Below are positions 29,698 to 37,649 of a stretch of DNA of 38,967 nt, one piece after another. The DNA comes from Acidobacteriota bacterium. Lineage in GTDB: Bacteria; Acidobacteriota; Terriglobia; Terriglobales; Acidobacteriaceae. The notes beneath the pieces are model-generated. The model did no database searches. It was not told the DNA's origin and saw nothing but the letters and a program-made list of their open reading frames with translations. Positions within the stretch are counted from its first letter, which is position 1; every line of letters begins with the position of its first letter. The stretch lies in the NCBI GenBank assembly GCA_021846945.1, contig JAJZVZ010000026.1:1-38967 (forward strand), in the 5' to 3' direction. Position numbers and translations under genes: made by a program.

Positions 29698-30408
29698 ATG
29701 ATGGGAAAAGCGCTCCGTCCGATGATGATGCCCGTGCTTCTGGCCGGATTGGTTCTTGAAGCAGCGTGGAGCCAGCCGGAATGCGATGAGTCTGAACTGC
29801 TGTCTGATTCAATGACGTATTCGGAAGAAGACACCACCACGACAAACCCGGCCGGGAATGACTACTCACCTGTGGCAGGATTGCCAAACCAGGTCTCATC
29901 TACAAGCCTTCGGAATGCGTTTTTGAATCAAGGCCAAACGCCTTTCAAACAGCTCGAACAGAGTAAGGCAATTTCTACAAGACCCGCCTCATCAGGCCAG
30001 GAGATTGCCGGCCTCTCATTCCCACGGTCCACATTGGATGTGTCTACCTCAGCGCCGTTTGCTGCCATGGCAGAGTCTACTGGGGGCATCACCCGCGCGC
30101 TGCCCGTCAGGGGCTCGCGCGTGCTGGGGACCAGGTATTTTCTGCTCAATGGACTGCACCTGGCAATGGCCGGAGCGGATGTAGCATTTACACAGCACTG
30201 CATCGCCGGGCAGCGTTGCCGCGAAGGAAATCCTCTGATGCCTTCCTCACTTGCAGGCAGCATCAGCGTAGATTCCGCGCTCGTTGTCTTTGGCGCATAT
30301 GCCAGCCGCAAGCTCAAGTTGCAGGGGGCCAGGCTCTGGTGGCTGGTTCCGGTTGCCGGCATCGCAACTCATGGCGCCGGTGTGGCAACCGGGCTTGCGC
30401 ACCGATAG
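29698..30408 (+). CDS. Exported membrane protein of unknown function
   Basis: I do not recognise this 236-residue protein by name. It has a signal sequence (MMMPVLLAGLVLEAAWS), a polar Ser/Thr-rich stretch of about 110 residues without obvious domains, and a C-terminal membrane region of about three helices: YFLLNGLHLAMAGADVAF, ISVDSALVVFGAYASRKL and WWLVPVAGIATHGAGVATGL. Between the first two is HCIAGQRCREGNPLMPS, whose two cysteines and polar loop are probably periplasmic; similar C-terminal regions occur in small acidobacterial membrane proteins as far as I can recall. ATGs at 29698 and 29701 are equally possible, with GGGGAAAG upstream. It converges on the respiratory operon. Confidence 0.55.
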   Translation: MMGKALRPMMMPVLLAGLVLEAAWSQPECDESELLSDSMTYSEEDTTTTNPAGNDYSPVAGLPNQVSSTSLRNAFLNQGQTPFKQLEQSKAISTRPASSGQEIAGLSFPRSTLDVSTSAPFAAMAESTGGITRALPVRGSRVLGTRYFLLNGLHLAMAGADVAFTQHCIAGQRCREGNPLMPSSLAGSISVDSALVVFGAYASRKLKLQGARLWWLVPVAGIATHGAGVATGLAHR

Positions 30409-30448
30409 CAGCGTTTGGCGGCCTGGCGCGCAAGTCTCGCTTGGCGAG

Positions 30449-30468
30449 GGCGCGGCTGCACCCGCGCC
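30449..30468. terminator. GC-rich hairpin between convergent genes
   Basis: GGCGCGG (30449-30455) and CCGCGCC (30462-30468) are perfect 7-bp arms with a 6-base loop, in the 129-base gap between the gene ending at 30408 and ctaG ending at 30538. There is no T-run on either strand, so any terminator role is weakly supported; it could also be another degenerate palindromic repeat. Confidence 0.35.
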
Positions 30469-30537
30469 ATAACCTGCACGGATGCAATGATGCCTTCACT
30501 TCCGCGAAGCAATTGCGGCCAGTCTTCAGGTCCGGCG

Positions 30538-31419
30538 TCAGCGGCTCGCTGAGGTGTGTGCAGTTGGAGCGTGCGCAAGGCCGCTTCGCTGCGTTTCCGG
30601 CCGGCCGCTCAGCAGTTGCATCGTGATCAGTACCGCCGGGATGAGGAAGGACATGGATCCGAAGACCCACATCACCACGGCGCCCAGCATCTGATCGCTG
30701 ACCTCCGAGACGCCGAAGGGATTGGGATGCGTGAGGTAATAGCTGTAGACTGGCCGCCCGCAAAAGGCGAGGAAGGCCGAGAGCGCCGTATTGACGAAGT
30801 CCGCAGTGATCAGATAGGGCAGGATGAACCATCGCGATGTGAGCTTCTTTGCCGGCCATGGACGCAGCAGGCACCACCAGAACACCAGCGAGGTCATCAG
30901 GAAGCAGAGATGTTCAATGTCGTGCCACGTCTCGTTTTCCAATGCAAAGTCGTACGCGGCGGGCACGTGCCAGGCGAGAAACGTGACGTTCATCGCCAGC
31001 CATGCCGGGACGGGACGCAGCAGAAAGCTGAAGAAGCGCCGTAGCCACCTCAGGCGCATCAGCGGCCCGACCACCGCTTTCCTCATCCACAAGGGCAGCC
31101 CGCGTAGCAGCGGAACCGCCGGTGCTCCCAGCATCACCAGCGGCGGCACGGCGGACATCAGCAGCATGTGTTCCACCATGTGCGCGCTCAGCAGGGCGTC
31201 GGCCAGTCCGTCCATCGGCGAGCCGATCGCAAACCACAACACGAACATGCCGGATTCAAAGCTGTAAAGGCGCCACAACGGAAACCGCTCCGGCCGTGTG
31301 CGGCGGATGCGCAGCCAACCCACCAGATACACCAGTGCGAAGGCCGCAATGCTGATCGTCAAGGGCAGCGGCAGTGACCAATCGTCCAGAATCGCCTGCA
31401 TGGCTGCGGAAGTGTTCAT
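30538..31419 (-). CDS. ctaG: CtaG-type cytochrome c oxidase assembly protein (Caa3_CtaG)
   Basis: A 293-residue polytopic membrane protein of the Caa3_CtaG family, needed in Bacillus for active caa3 oxidase and probably for CuA or CuB maturation. Family features are SFESGMFVLWFAIGSPMDGLAD, followed by HMVEHMLLMSAVPPLVMLG with conserved histidines. LAWHVPAAYDFALEN, WHDIEHLCFLMTSLVFWW and YSYYLTHP complete the pattern. It closes the operon: its ATG overlaps the stop of the cytochrome b/c gene (ATGA at 31416-31419). It is not the CtaG/Cox11 copper chaperone of proteobacteria, which is a different protein of the same name. Confidence 0.9.
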   Translation of the reverse strand: MNTSAAMQAILDDWSLPLPLTISIAAFALVYLVGWLRIRRTRPERFPLWRLYSFESGMFVLWFAIGSPMDGLADALLSAHMVEHMLLMSAVPPLVMLGAPAVPLLRGLPLWMRKAVVGPLMRLRWLRRFFSFLLRPVPAWLAMNVTFLAWHVPAAYDFALENETWHDIEHLCFLMTSLVFWWCLLRPWPAKKLTSRWFILPYLITADFVNTALSAFLAFCGRPVYSYYLTHPNPFGVSEVSDQMLGAVVMWVFGSMSFLIPAVLITMQLLSGRPETQRSGLAHAPTAHTSASR

Positions 31420-32930
31420 GGCGTCTTCGGCGCCCTGGTGGCCGGAACCACCGGGTGCGTGCCGCTTTGCGGCTGCAGGCCCTGCGAGGTGTCAACCGCC
31501 GAAGGCAGTCCGTGCCCGCGCAGCGTCATCAGGAAGCGCGTGAGCGCCTCAGTCTCCGATGGGCTCAAAGCTTTGCCGTAAGCCGGCATATTGCCGCCAC
31601 CCTGCAACACCTGGCGGATGATCTGGTCTTCCGTCATCCGCGCCGCAATGGCATCGAGCGCCGGCCCGCGCCTGCCGCCTACGCCGTCGAGCGAGTGGCA
31701 GTCGCGGCACTGCTTCTCCTGGAACACCAGAGCGCCGCGCCGTTCGAGCGGCGTGCGATGCGCCAGGTACTCGGCCGGCACCGGATCGGCCGACCACGCA
31801 TCCATAATCGGGCTCCATGGCGTCTGCGTGCCCAGCCGGGTAAAGATGGCCAGTGTCACGGCGATCAATGTGACCATGAGTACAGCCACCGGCCGGCGCG
31901 ACCAGTGCTTCTCGCCCTCGCCCGCAATCAGCGGCAGCAGCAGCAGCCCGCCGATGATCACGATCGGCGCAATCAGCAACACCCCCGTCTCCATTTCAGG
32001 AGGCAGATAAGCCAGTACCGCGAAGATCCAGAGGAAGGGCAGGTCTGGTTTGGGAGCCGTCTGGATGATGGTCGGATCGGGCGTTCCGGTGGGGCCGAAC
32101 GGGCCGAAGAAATACGCGCAGGCCATCACCGCAAGAATGATTACCGCGGCAAAGACGGCGTCTTTCCATGCCGCATCCGGTACAAAGGGGACACCGGTTT
32201 CCCTGGTCAGCGCATGATAATTGCGCTCGTAGTCGGCCTTGCGGACAAGGCGCCCCGGCATGGGCCACTCGTTGATGCCGAGATGTAACACCATCCAGAT
32301 GTGCAGTCCCACAAAGCCCAGCAGCATTCCCGGAATGATGAAGACGTGCAGTGCGAAGAATCGCGACAGCGTGGCTCCGGCGATAATCGGCCCGCCCAGC
32401 AGCAGATGCACCAGCGGGCCGCCGATGAACGGCACCCGGCTGAGAATCGAGGCGCCGATGCCCAGCCCCCAATAGGCATCCTGGTCGAAGCGCATCACCT
32501 GTCCGGTGAACGCCATGCCCAGCGTAAACAGCAGCAGGAAGACGCCGACGATCCAGGTGAGCTCGCGCGGAAACTTATAGGCCCCGAAGAGAAATACCTG
32601 CGCCATGTGGATCAATACAATGGCGATCATGAAGTCGGAACCCCATCCGTGGATGGCGCGCAGGTACCACCCCAGGGTCAGATTGTGGTTGATGTACTGG
32701 AGGCTCGGCCATGCGTTGCTGGCGCTCGGCGAGTAGACCAGCGCCAGCAGAATGCCGGTGATGACCTGCAGAGCCAGCAGCACCGTGGCGGCGCTGCCGA
32801 AGACGTACCACCAACTCGCGGCCGAGGCCGGCGTTGGATGCGCGGCCATCTCCGTCACCGGCTCGGTTAATCCGGTACGGCGATCAAACCATTCGAAGAG
32901 GCGCGTTCCCCGCTGCTTCACGCCTGCCAT
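31416..32930 (-). CDS. Cytochrome b fused to C-terminal cytochrome c (quinol oxidising complex)
   Basis: A 504-residue membrane protein joining a b6-like half, a subunit IV-like half and a cytochrome c domain. The haem b ligands are H94 and H108 (13 between) and H195 and H210 (14 between), the b6f-type spacing. Residues 255-365 carry the subunit IV helices; at the quinol site the usual PEWY is P295-D-L-P298 in KPDLPFLW. Residues 395-475 form the cytochrome c domain with C408-R-D-C411-H412 and probable ligand M448 in GNMPAYG. It overlaps the Rieske gene by 13 bases, and GGAGG five bases before the ATG fixes the start. It passes electrons from quinol towards the caa3 oxidase. Confidence 0.9.
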   Translation of the reverse strand: MAGVKQRGTRLFEWFDRRTGLTEPVTEMAAHPTPASAASWWYVFGSAATVLLALQVITGILLALVYSPSASNAWPSLQYINHNLTLGWYLRAIHGWGSDFMIAIVLIHMAQVFLFGAYKFPRELTWIVGVFLLLFTLGMAFTGQVMRFDQDAYWGLGIGASILSRVPFIGGPLVHLLLGGPIIAGATLSRFFALHVFIIPGMLLGFVGLHIWMVLHLGINEWPMPGRLVRKADYERNYHALTRETGVPFVPDAAWKDAVFAAVIILAVMACAYFFGPFGPTGTPDPTIIQTAPKPDLPFLWIFAVLAYLPPEMETGVLLIAPIVIIGGLLLLPLIAGEGEKHWSRRPVAVLMVTLIAVTLAIFTRLGTQTPWSPIMDAWSADPVPAEYLAHRTPLERRGALVFQEKQCRDCHSLDGVGGRRGPALDAIAARMTEDQIIRQVLQGGGNMPAYGKALSPSETEALTRFLMTLRGHGLPSAVDTSQGLQPQSGTHPVVPATRAPKTP

Positions 32931-33637
32931 GTGGACCTCCGCGTCTCGCTTGCGGCGGGCGAGCCGCCATCCTTGGCTTGCGCCGTCGAAGCCGGATTGT
33001 TCTGCTCCAGCGGCCCCTTCCCGCGACAGGCTTCAGTAGAGAGCGTCGGCAACTGGCCGGCAAAGATCATCAGCGCGTCGTCCTCGACGCGGTGTTCGTA
33101 TTCAAACAGCCCGCGCGGCGGCGGACCCGATGCGCGCGAACCATCGGCATAATACGCGCCGCCGTGGCACGGGCAGAGAAACAACTGCGATTGCGCGAAC
33201 CAGCGCACCGGGCAGCCAAGATGCGCGCAGTTGATGGCGAAGACCTGAAATTGCCCGTCTTCCGTGCGGCGCACCCAGCACGCGGTCTTGGCCGTCGCGC
33301 CGTCGGATGGGCTGGTGACAGGATTGATGTACTCGGCCAGCCGTGTCTCACCCTTGGGGAATGTATCCACCGTGCCCAGCTTCACCCAGGAGTTGTAGCC
33401 GTCTTTTTTCTTGAGCACGGGGCCGAGCAGGTATCCCAGGATGGGTACCGCAAACACCGCGCCCACCAGTCCGTTCAATCCGAGCGCGAGTTTGAAGAGA
33501 AAGGTGCGCCGCGAGGACGCGCTCGCACGCGCCGCGTCTCTTTCCCTGGCAGTTGGGCGCCACACCTCGGGCACTGAATCGGCCGGCAGCGCGGAATCAT
33601 GCACAGGCGTCTTCTGTTCTTCGGTCGGTTCACTCAT
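32918..33637 (-). CDS. qcrA: Rieske iron-sulfur protein of the quinol:cytochrome c complex
   Basis: A 239-residue membrane-anchored Rieske protein that takes the first electron from quinol. The 2Fe-2S ligands are C137 and H139 in CAHLGC and C155 and H158 in CPCHGG, with C142 and C157 as the structural disulfide pair. The N-terminus has a twin-arginine signal, SSRRTFLFKLALGL, matching export of the folded cofactor-bearing protein and leaving the anchor helix in place. An additional tail of about 40 polar residues follows the domain. The start ATG has AAGGAG seven bases upstream. It is read just before the cytochrome b gene, the typical order. Confidence 0.93.
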   Translation of the reverse strand: MSEPTEEQKTPVHDSALPADSVPEVWRPTARERDAARASASSRRTFLFKLALGLNGLVGAVFAVPILGYLLGPVLKKKDGYNSWVKLGTVDTFPKGETRLAEYINPVTSPSDGATAKTACWVRRTEDGQFQVFAINCAHLGCPVRWFAQSQLFLCPCHGGAYYADGSRASGPPPRGLFEYEHRVEDDALMIFAGQLPTLSTEACRGKGPLEQNNPASTAQAKDGGSPAASETRRSTWQA

Positions 33638-33676
33638 CGCTCTTCTCCTTCGGGCCCACGCCCGCGGCCGCTATGG

Positions 33677-34414
33677 TTACTTTGCATTCGTTTGCCCCGG
33701 TGTGGTTTGCCGCAGCGTCGCCAGCCATGTAACGATGTCCGTCACCTCGTGGTCGGTCAGAGGCTTCGGCCCAAATCCGCGCCAATCCGGCATTCCTTCG
33801 TCCGGCATCCCTGCGATGATCGTGGATCGCAGGCTCTGGTCGCTGATCAGCGCCAGGTAATCCGGGTTGGTGACCGGGCCGGCTTGTACGGTTTTGTTTA
33901 AAGCCGGTGCTGCAGCGTGCGCCGCATCTCCGCCGTGGCAGCGCGCGCAGTATTGCTCAAAGTCCGTGTGTCCCGCGGCAGGATCGCCTTTGCCGGCGGC
34001 CGCGTATGGCGGCGGTGTCGATCCCGCAAGAATGCCCGGATGGCCCCAGCGGCTTATCATTCCGTCCACCAGCACGTCGATCTGCTGATCCGTCAGCGTT
34101 CCGCCATAGCTTCTTGCAAAAGGCGGCATCAGATTTCCCGGACCACCCTTGGCGGTGTAGTTGATCAGCACATCTTTCCCCGCCAGTGCGAGATACACGG
34201 GATTGGCCAGCGAGACGGCGATGCCGCGATGCCCGTCGACTCCGTGACACGCGGCGCAGTTCTGTTGGTAGAGCGTTGCGAAATCCAACACATGGCTCGG
34301 CCGTGGCACCTCCGGCCCGGGCCCCGGCTTTCCCGGAGCCTGGCAGGCCATCAGCGCCAGCGTCACACAACCCAGACCAGCAAAAGCGAATCCAGCGCGA
34401 AGTCGATCCATCAT
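33677..34414 (-). CDS. Dihaem cytochrome c lipoprotein
   Basis: A 245-residue exported cytochrome with two c-type haem sites, C53-A-A-C56-H57 and C156-A-R-C159-H160, each in its own domain with candidate Met ligands (LMPPF; GMPDEGMPDW). The signal peptide ends in the lipobox LMAC with C24 as lipid-modified residue, so the protein is held at the membrane surface. In the operon it sits between the oxidase genes and the Rieske/cytochrome b genes and probably carries electrons between the two complexes. The start overlaps the previous stop (ATGA). It resembles electron-carrying cytochromes rather than cytochrome c1. Confidence 0.87.
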   Translation of the reverse strand: MMDRLRAGFAFAGLGCVTLALMACQAPGKPGPGPEVPRPSHVLDFATLYQQNCAACHGVDGHRGIAVSLANPVYLALAGKDVLINYTAKGGPGNLMPPFARSYGGTLTDQQIDVLVDGMISRWGHPGILAGSTPPPYAAAGKGDPAAGHTDFEQYCARCHGGDAAHAAAPALNKTVQAGPVTNPDYLALISDQSLRSTIIAGMPDEGMPDWRGFGPKPLTDHEVTDIVTWLATLRQTTPGQTNAK

Positions 34415-35271
34415 TTTTTGTCCCCGCCTTTGCGCCTGGTTCGGGTCCGGCTCATGTGCAGCCCCGCGCGCGTTGCAAAGGGGAGTGCGCGGAACCCTTC
34501 AGTGCGCACCCGTTCCCGCAAGTTGATCACGAACCCGCAGACCAGGCCGAAGGCTACCTGCGAGGGGATAAACCAGAGCCAGTCGATACGATCATTCAAG
34601 ATTGGGCTCACGATATTCATCACGCTATAGGCCAGGCCCGTCCATAGCAGCGGCGCCATGATTCCCGCGGTCAGAATCGGGAAGCGCGGAAACATCGGCA
34701 ACATGGCTGCGTAGAGCAGGCCGACCAGCAGCGAGATGGTCAGGTGAATGACCGCCCCGGCCAGCAATCCCTCCAGGTGGAACCGGCTCAGAAAAGCATC
34801 GCTGGCGTGTGTCCAGCTCACGAATCCGCCCGCGGCCAGCAGGTTCACCGAATACCAGAGGCTGTGATACGCCGCCAGGCTGAAGATCGTCGCCGGAACC
34901 GTCATGGCGGCGCCGCCGGCCAGTCCGCCTTCGATGCCCGCCACAAAGCTGAAGGCTTGGTAGGGCTCAACGCGGCGGTGCAGAGTGTCGTATTGCCGCG
35001 GCGGCGGATGCGTGGTCAGCCCAGTCGCGGTCACGGCATACTTTGCAACCACTGCCTCATGCTTCTCATGGGGCAGCACACAGCGAAACCATCCCACAGT
35101 TGCCGCTACCGCCAGCACCAGGCCAAGAACCGTGAGCGCAAAGGTCGTCACCATGCCCGCCAGACACAGCGTGATCCCGAAGGCCAGCACCATCGGCCAG
35201 GCTGTCGGCTCGGGCAGATGCACAATCTTTGTGCGCTCCGTTGAACTCGATCTCGTTTGCGTCTCCTGCAC
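34411..35271 (-). CDS. Oxidase-operon membrane protein, subunit IV-like N-terminus
   Basis: A 286-residue protein with about seven membrane helices. The first 65 residues (HLPEPTAWPMVLAFGITL and the next helix) look like the small two-helix subunit IV of aa3/caa3 oxidases, with the characteristic Pro-rich start. The remainder, with repeated Gly/Ala-rich helices such as GIEGGLAGGAAMTVPATIF, has no function I can name. It begins with GTG at 35271, supported by GGGAGG five bases upstream, ten bases after coxC. Position between coxC and the dihaem cytochrome makes it a probable accessory subunit of the oxidase or of a supercomplex. Confidence 0.6.
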   Translation of the reverse strand: MQETQTRSSSTERTKIVHLPEPTAWPMVLAFGITLCLAGMVTTFALTVLGLVLAVAATVGWFRCVLPHEKHEAVVAKYAVTATGLTTHPPPRQYDTLHRRVEPYQAFSFVAGIEGGLAGGAAMTVPATIFSLAAYHSLWYSVNLLAAGGFVSWTHASDAFLSRFHLEGLLAGAVIHLTISLLVGLLYAAMLPMFPRFPILTAGIMAPLLWTGLAYSVMNIVSPILNDRIDWLWFIPSQVAFGLVCGFVINLRERVRTEGFRALPFATRAGLHMSRTRTRRKGGDKK

Positions 35272-35281
35272 TGTGCCCTCC

Positions 35282-35878
35282 CTATCTTCCCAGCACGTAC
35301 ACCACGGTGAAGACTATGACCCAAACTGCGTCCACAAAATGCCAGTAGTACGACAACGCGTCCAGCCGGTGCGCGTGATGGCTCTCCAGCTTGCCCGTGA
35401 TGCCGAAGGCCAGCGCCACGCAAAGCATCACAAGTCCCACCAGAACGTGCGACGCGTGCAGTCCCACCAGCGAATAGAACGTCGTGCCGAACAGGTTGGT
35501 TCGAATCGTCAAGCCGTCGTGGTAGATCAGCTCGTGCCACTCCAGGCCGGTATTGGTAAGAAAGATGCCGCCCAGCAGCACCGTAGCCGCCAGCCACAGC
35601 GTGCTCAACCCCGTCTTTCCTTTTTCGAGAGTGGTGACGGCGAAGTGCACAGTGAGGCTGCTCGACAGCAGGCACACCGTTGCGAAGATCGGCAGCCTCA
35701 GTACTTGCGCCGGCGTCGGACCGCTCAGGCTCTTGCCCATATAAAAGACGTAGGCGACGACGAAGATGCTGAAGATTGCCGATTCGGCAATGATGAGGCA
35801 GATCATCCCCAGCTTGCCTTTGTCGGGCAACCGCCATTCTTCGATCGCATCAATCGGAATTGCTGTCTCTGTGCTCAT
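35282..35878 (-). CDS. coxC: Cytochrome c oxidase subunit III
   Basis: A 198-residue subunit III of the short five-helix type found in caa3 oxidases. Diagnostic sequences are KLGMICLIIAESAIFSIFV near the N-terminus, TLEKGKTGLSTLW, the THLW-like HASHVLVG and a closing SYYWHFVDAVWVIVFTVVY. WHFVDAVW is the strongly conserved end motif of the family. Subunit III carries bound lipid and stabilises the proton uptake side of subunit I. It starts ten bases after coxA in the same operon, with only a weak ribosome-binding site, so coupling to coxA translation is likely. Confidence 0.93.
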   Translation of the reverse strand: MSTETAIPIDAIEEWRLPDKGKLGMICLIIAESAIFSIFVVAYVFYMGKSLSGPTPAQVLRLPIFATVCLLSSSLTVHFAVTTLEKGKTGLSTLWLAATVLLGGIFLTNTGLEWHELIYHDGLTIRTNLFGTTFYSLVGLHASHVLVGLVMLCVALAFGITGKLESHHAHRLDALSYYWHFVDAVWVIVFTVVYVLGR

Positions 35879-35887
35879 GGTTTTCGT

Positions 35888-37570
35888 CTACTCGTAATCC
35901 GAATCCGGATCGTTTGGATGCTTGATGTCCCACAGCGGCCGGCGGCTGTGCACCACCGGTTCTTCGGCGTAGTTGTATGCGGGCGGCGGCGAGGAAGTTG
36001 TCCATTCCAGCGTCCAGGCATCCCACGGATCAGGCCCGGCGATCTCGCCCTTGCGGTAGGAGCGGATCATGTTCCACACAAAGCAGAGGATGCCTGCCAC
36101 CTGGAAGATCGCTCCGATGCTCACAATCATGTTCCACCCGCCCCAGCCGCGGTCGGCCTCGTAGGTGTAGATGCGCCGCGGCATCCCCAGCAACCCCGGA
36201 ACGTGCATGAAGTCGAAGGTGAGATGAAAGCCGATGAAGAACAGCCAGAAGTGCCACTTGCCCAGCGTCTCGCTGAGCATGCGCCCCGTCATCTTTGGAT
36301 ACCAGTAATAGAACGCAGCGAAGATCATCACCAGGATGGCGCCTACCAGCACATAGTGGAAGTGAGCCACTACAAAGTAGGAGTTGCCAAGTTGCCAATC
36401 GAAGGGCGCCACCGCCAGCATGACTCCGGTCAGGCCTGCGATCAGGAACTGGAAGAGAAATGCGGCCGAGAACATCATCGGCGTCGCAAAGTGAATCTTG
36501 CCGCCCCAGATCGTGGCCAGCCAGTTGAAGATCTTAATGCCCGTCGGTACGGCAACCAGCATCGTCGAGAGCGCGAAGAAGGTGTTGCCTGCCGGGCCCA
36601 TTCCCACCGTGAACATGTGGTGTGCCCACACGCCCAGGCTGATGAATCCGATCCCCACCGTCGCCGCCACCATCGCCGGGTAGCCGAAGATCGCCTTGCG
36701 CGAGAAGACCGGAATGATCTCATTGGCAAAGCCAAACGCGGGCAACACGAGGATGTAGACCTCCGGATGGCCGAAGATCCAGAAGAAGTGCATCCAAAGA
36801 ACCGCCGACCCGCCCGCCTGCACATCGAAGAAGTGCGATCCCAGGAAACGGTCCAGCAGCAGCATGAGCTGCGCCGCCGTCAGCGGCCCCAGCGCGATGA
36901 AGACCATGCCCGACGTGACCAGGTAAAGCCACGCCAGCAGCGGCAGCCGGCTCATCGTCATTCCCTTGCAGCGCATCGAGATGGTTGTCACCACCAGGTT
37001 CAGAGCCGTGCCCACGCTGCCGATGCCGCTCAGAAAGATGCCCAGAATCCAGTAGTCCGTGTTGTGCCCGGGCGAAAACAGTTTGGCCGTCAGCGGAGCG
37101 TAGGCGAACCAGCCCACATCGGGCGCCGTGCCCATTCCATACAATCCGTCGCCGCCGATAAAGCTGTAGTAAAGCAGCAGCCCGCCGAATGCCGAAATCC
37201 AGAAGCTGAATGCGTTCAGCCGCGGAAACGCCATGTCCCGCGCGCCGATCATCAGCGGCACAAGGTAGTTGCCAAAGCCGAACAGAATCGGCATGCCCAC
37301 AAAGAACACCATCGTGGTGCCGTGCATGGTGAACATGCGGTTGAAGACTTCCGGCGACAGGAAGTGATTATTGGGCACGGCAAGCTGGATGCGCATCAGC
37401 AGCGCCTCGCAGCCGGCAATCACCAGGAATATCAGCGCATAGACGATATACATGATCCCGATGCGCTTGTGATCCACGGTCGTGATCCAATCGTGCGCTA
37501 TCTCGAGCCACAACTTCTTTGTGGCAGGTGGCGCCGGTTGCTCAGCGTGGGCTATTGCCGTGGGTGTCAT
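35888..37570 (-). CDS. coxA: Cytochrome c oxidase subunit I (A1-type haem-copper oxidase)
   Basis: The 560-residue catalytic subunit reduces oxygen to water and pumps protons. Haem and metal ligands are in place: H83 and H405 for the low-spin haem, H403 for the high-spin haem, and H268, H317 and H318 for CuB, with Y272 as the cross-linked tyrosine. E270 in FGHPEVY identifies the A1 type. The K-channel lysine is K346 in TGIKIFNW, and the D-channel entry is D112 in RDMAFPRLN. AAGGAGAG four bases before the ATG fixes the start. The C-terminal tail after the last helix is polar and Pro-rich. It lies 79 bases after coxB. Confidence 0.96.
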   Translation of the reverse strand: MTPTAIAHAEQPAPPATKKLWLEIAHDWITTVDHKRIGIMYIVYALIFLVIAGCEALLMRIQLAVPNNHFLSPEVFNRMFTMHGTTMVFFVGMPILFGFGNYLVPLMIGARDMAFPRLNAFSFWISAFGGLLLYYSFIGGDGLYGMGTAPDVGWFAYAPLTAKLFSPGHNTDYWILGIFLSGIGSVGTALNLVVTTISMRCKGMTMSRLPLLAWLYLVTSGMVFIALGPLTAAQLMLLLDRFLGSHFFDVQAGGSAVLWMHFFWIFGHPEVYILVLPAFGFANEIIPVFSRKAIFGYPAMVAATVGIGFISLGVWAHHMFTVGMGPAGNTFFALSTMLVAVPTGIKIFNWLATIWGGKIHFATPMMFSAAFLFQFLIAGLTGVMLAVAPFDWQLGNSYFVVAHFHYVLVGAILVMIFAAFYYWYPKMTGRMLSETLGKWHFWLFFIGFHLTFDFMHVPGLLGMPRRIYTYEADRGWGGWNMIVSIGAIFQVAGILCFVWNMIRSYRKGEIAGPDPWDAWTLEWTTSSPPPAYNYAEEPVVHSRRPLWDIKHPNDPDSDYE

Positions 37571-37649
37571 CCGTCTCTCCTTTCCGTGCCGGAGTTCTGA
37601 GTGATGCTTTCTTGACTCCGGGTGGGCACAGAATCACGCGGTCAAAGAC

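Noticed and set aside
34985-37600. An 871-codon open frame on the plus strand opposite coxC and coxA
   Set aside because: The minus-strand genes have clear family motifs throughout. The long antisense frame is a product of strong third-position GC bias; its translation is rich in Arg, His and Gln without domains or a ribosome-binding site.
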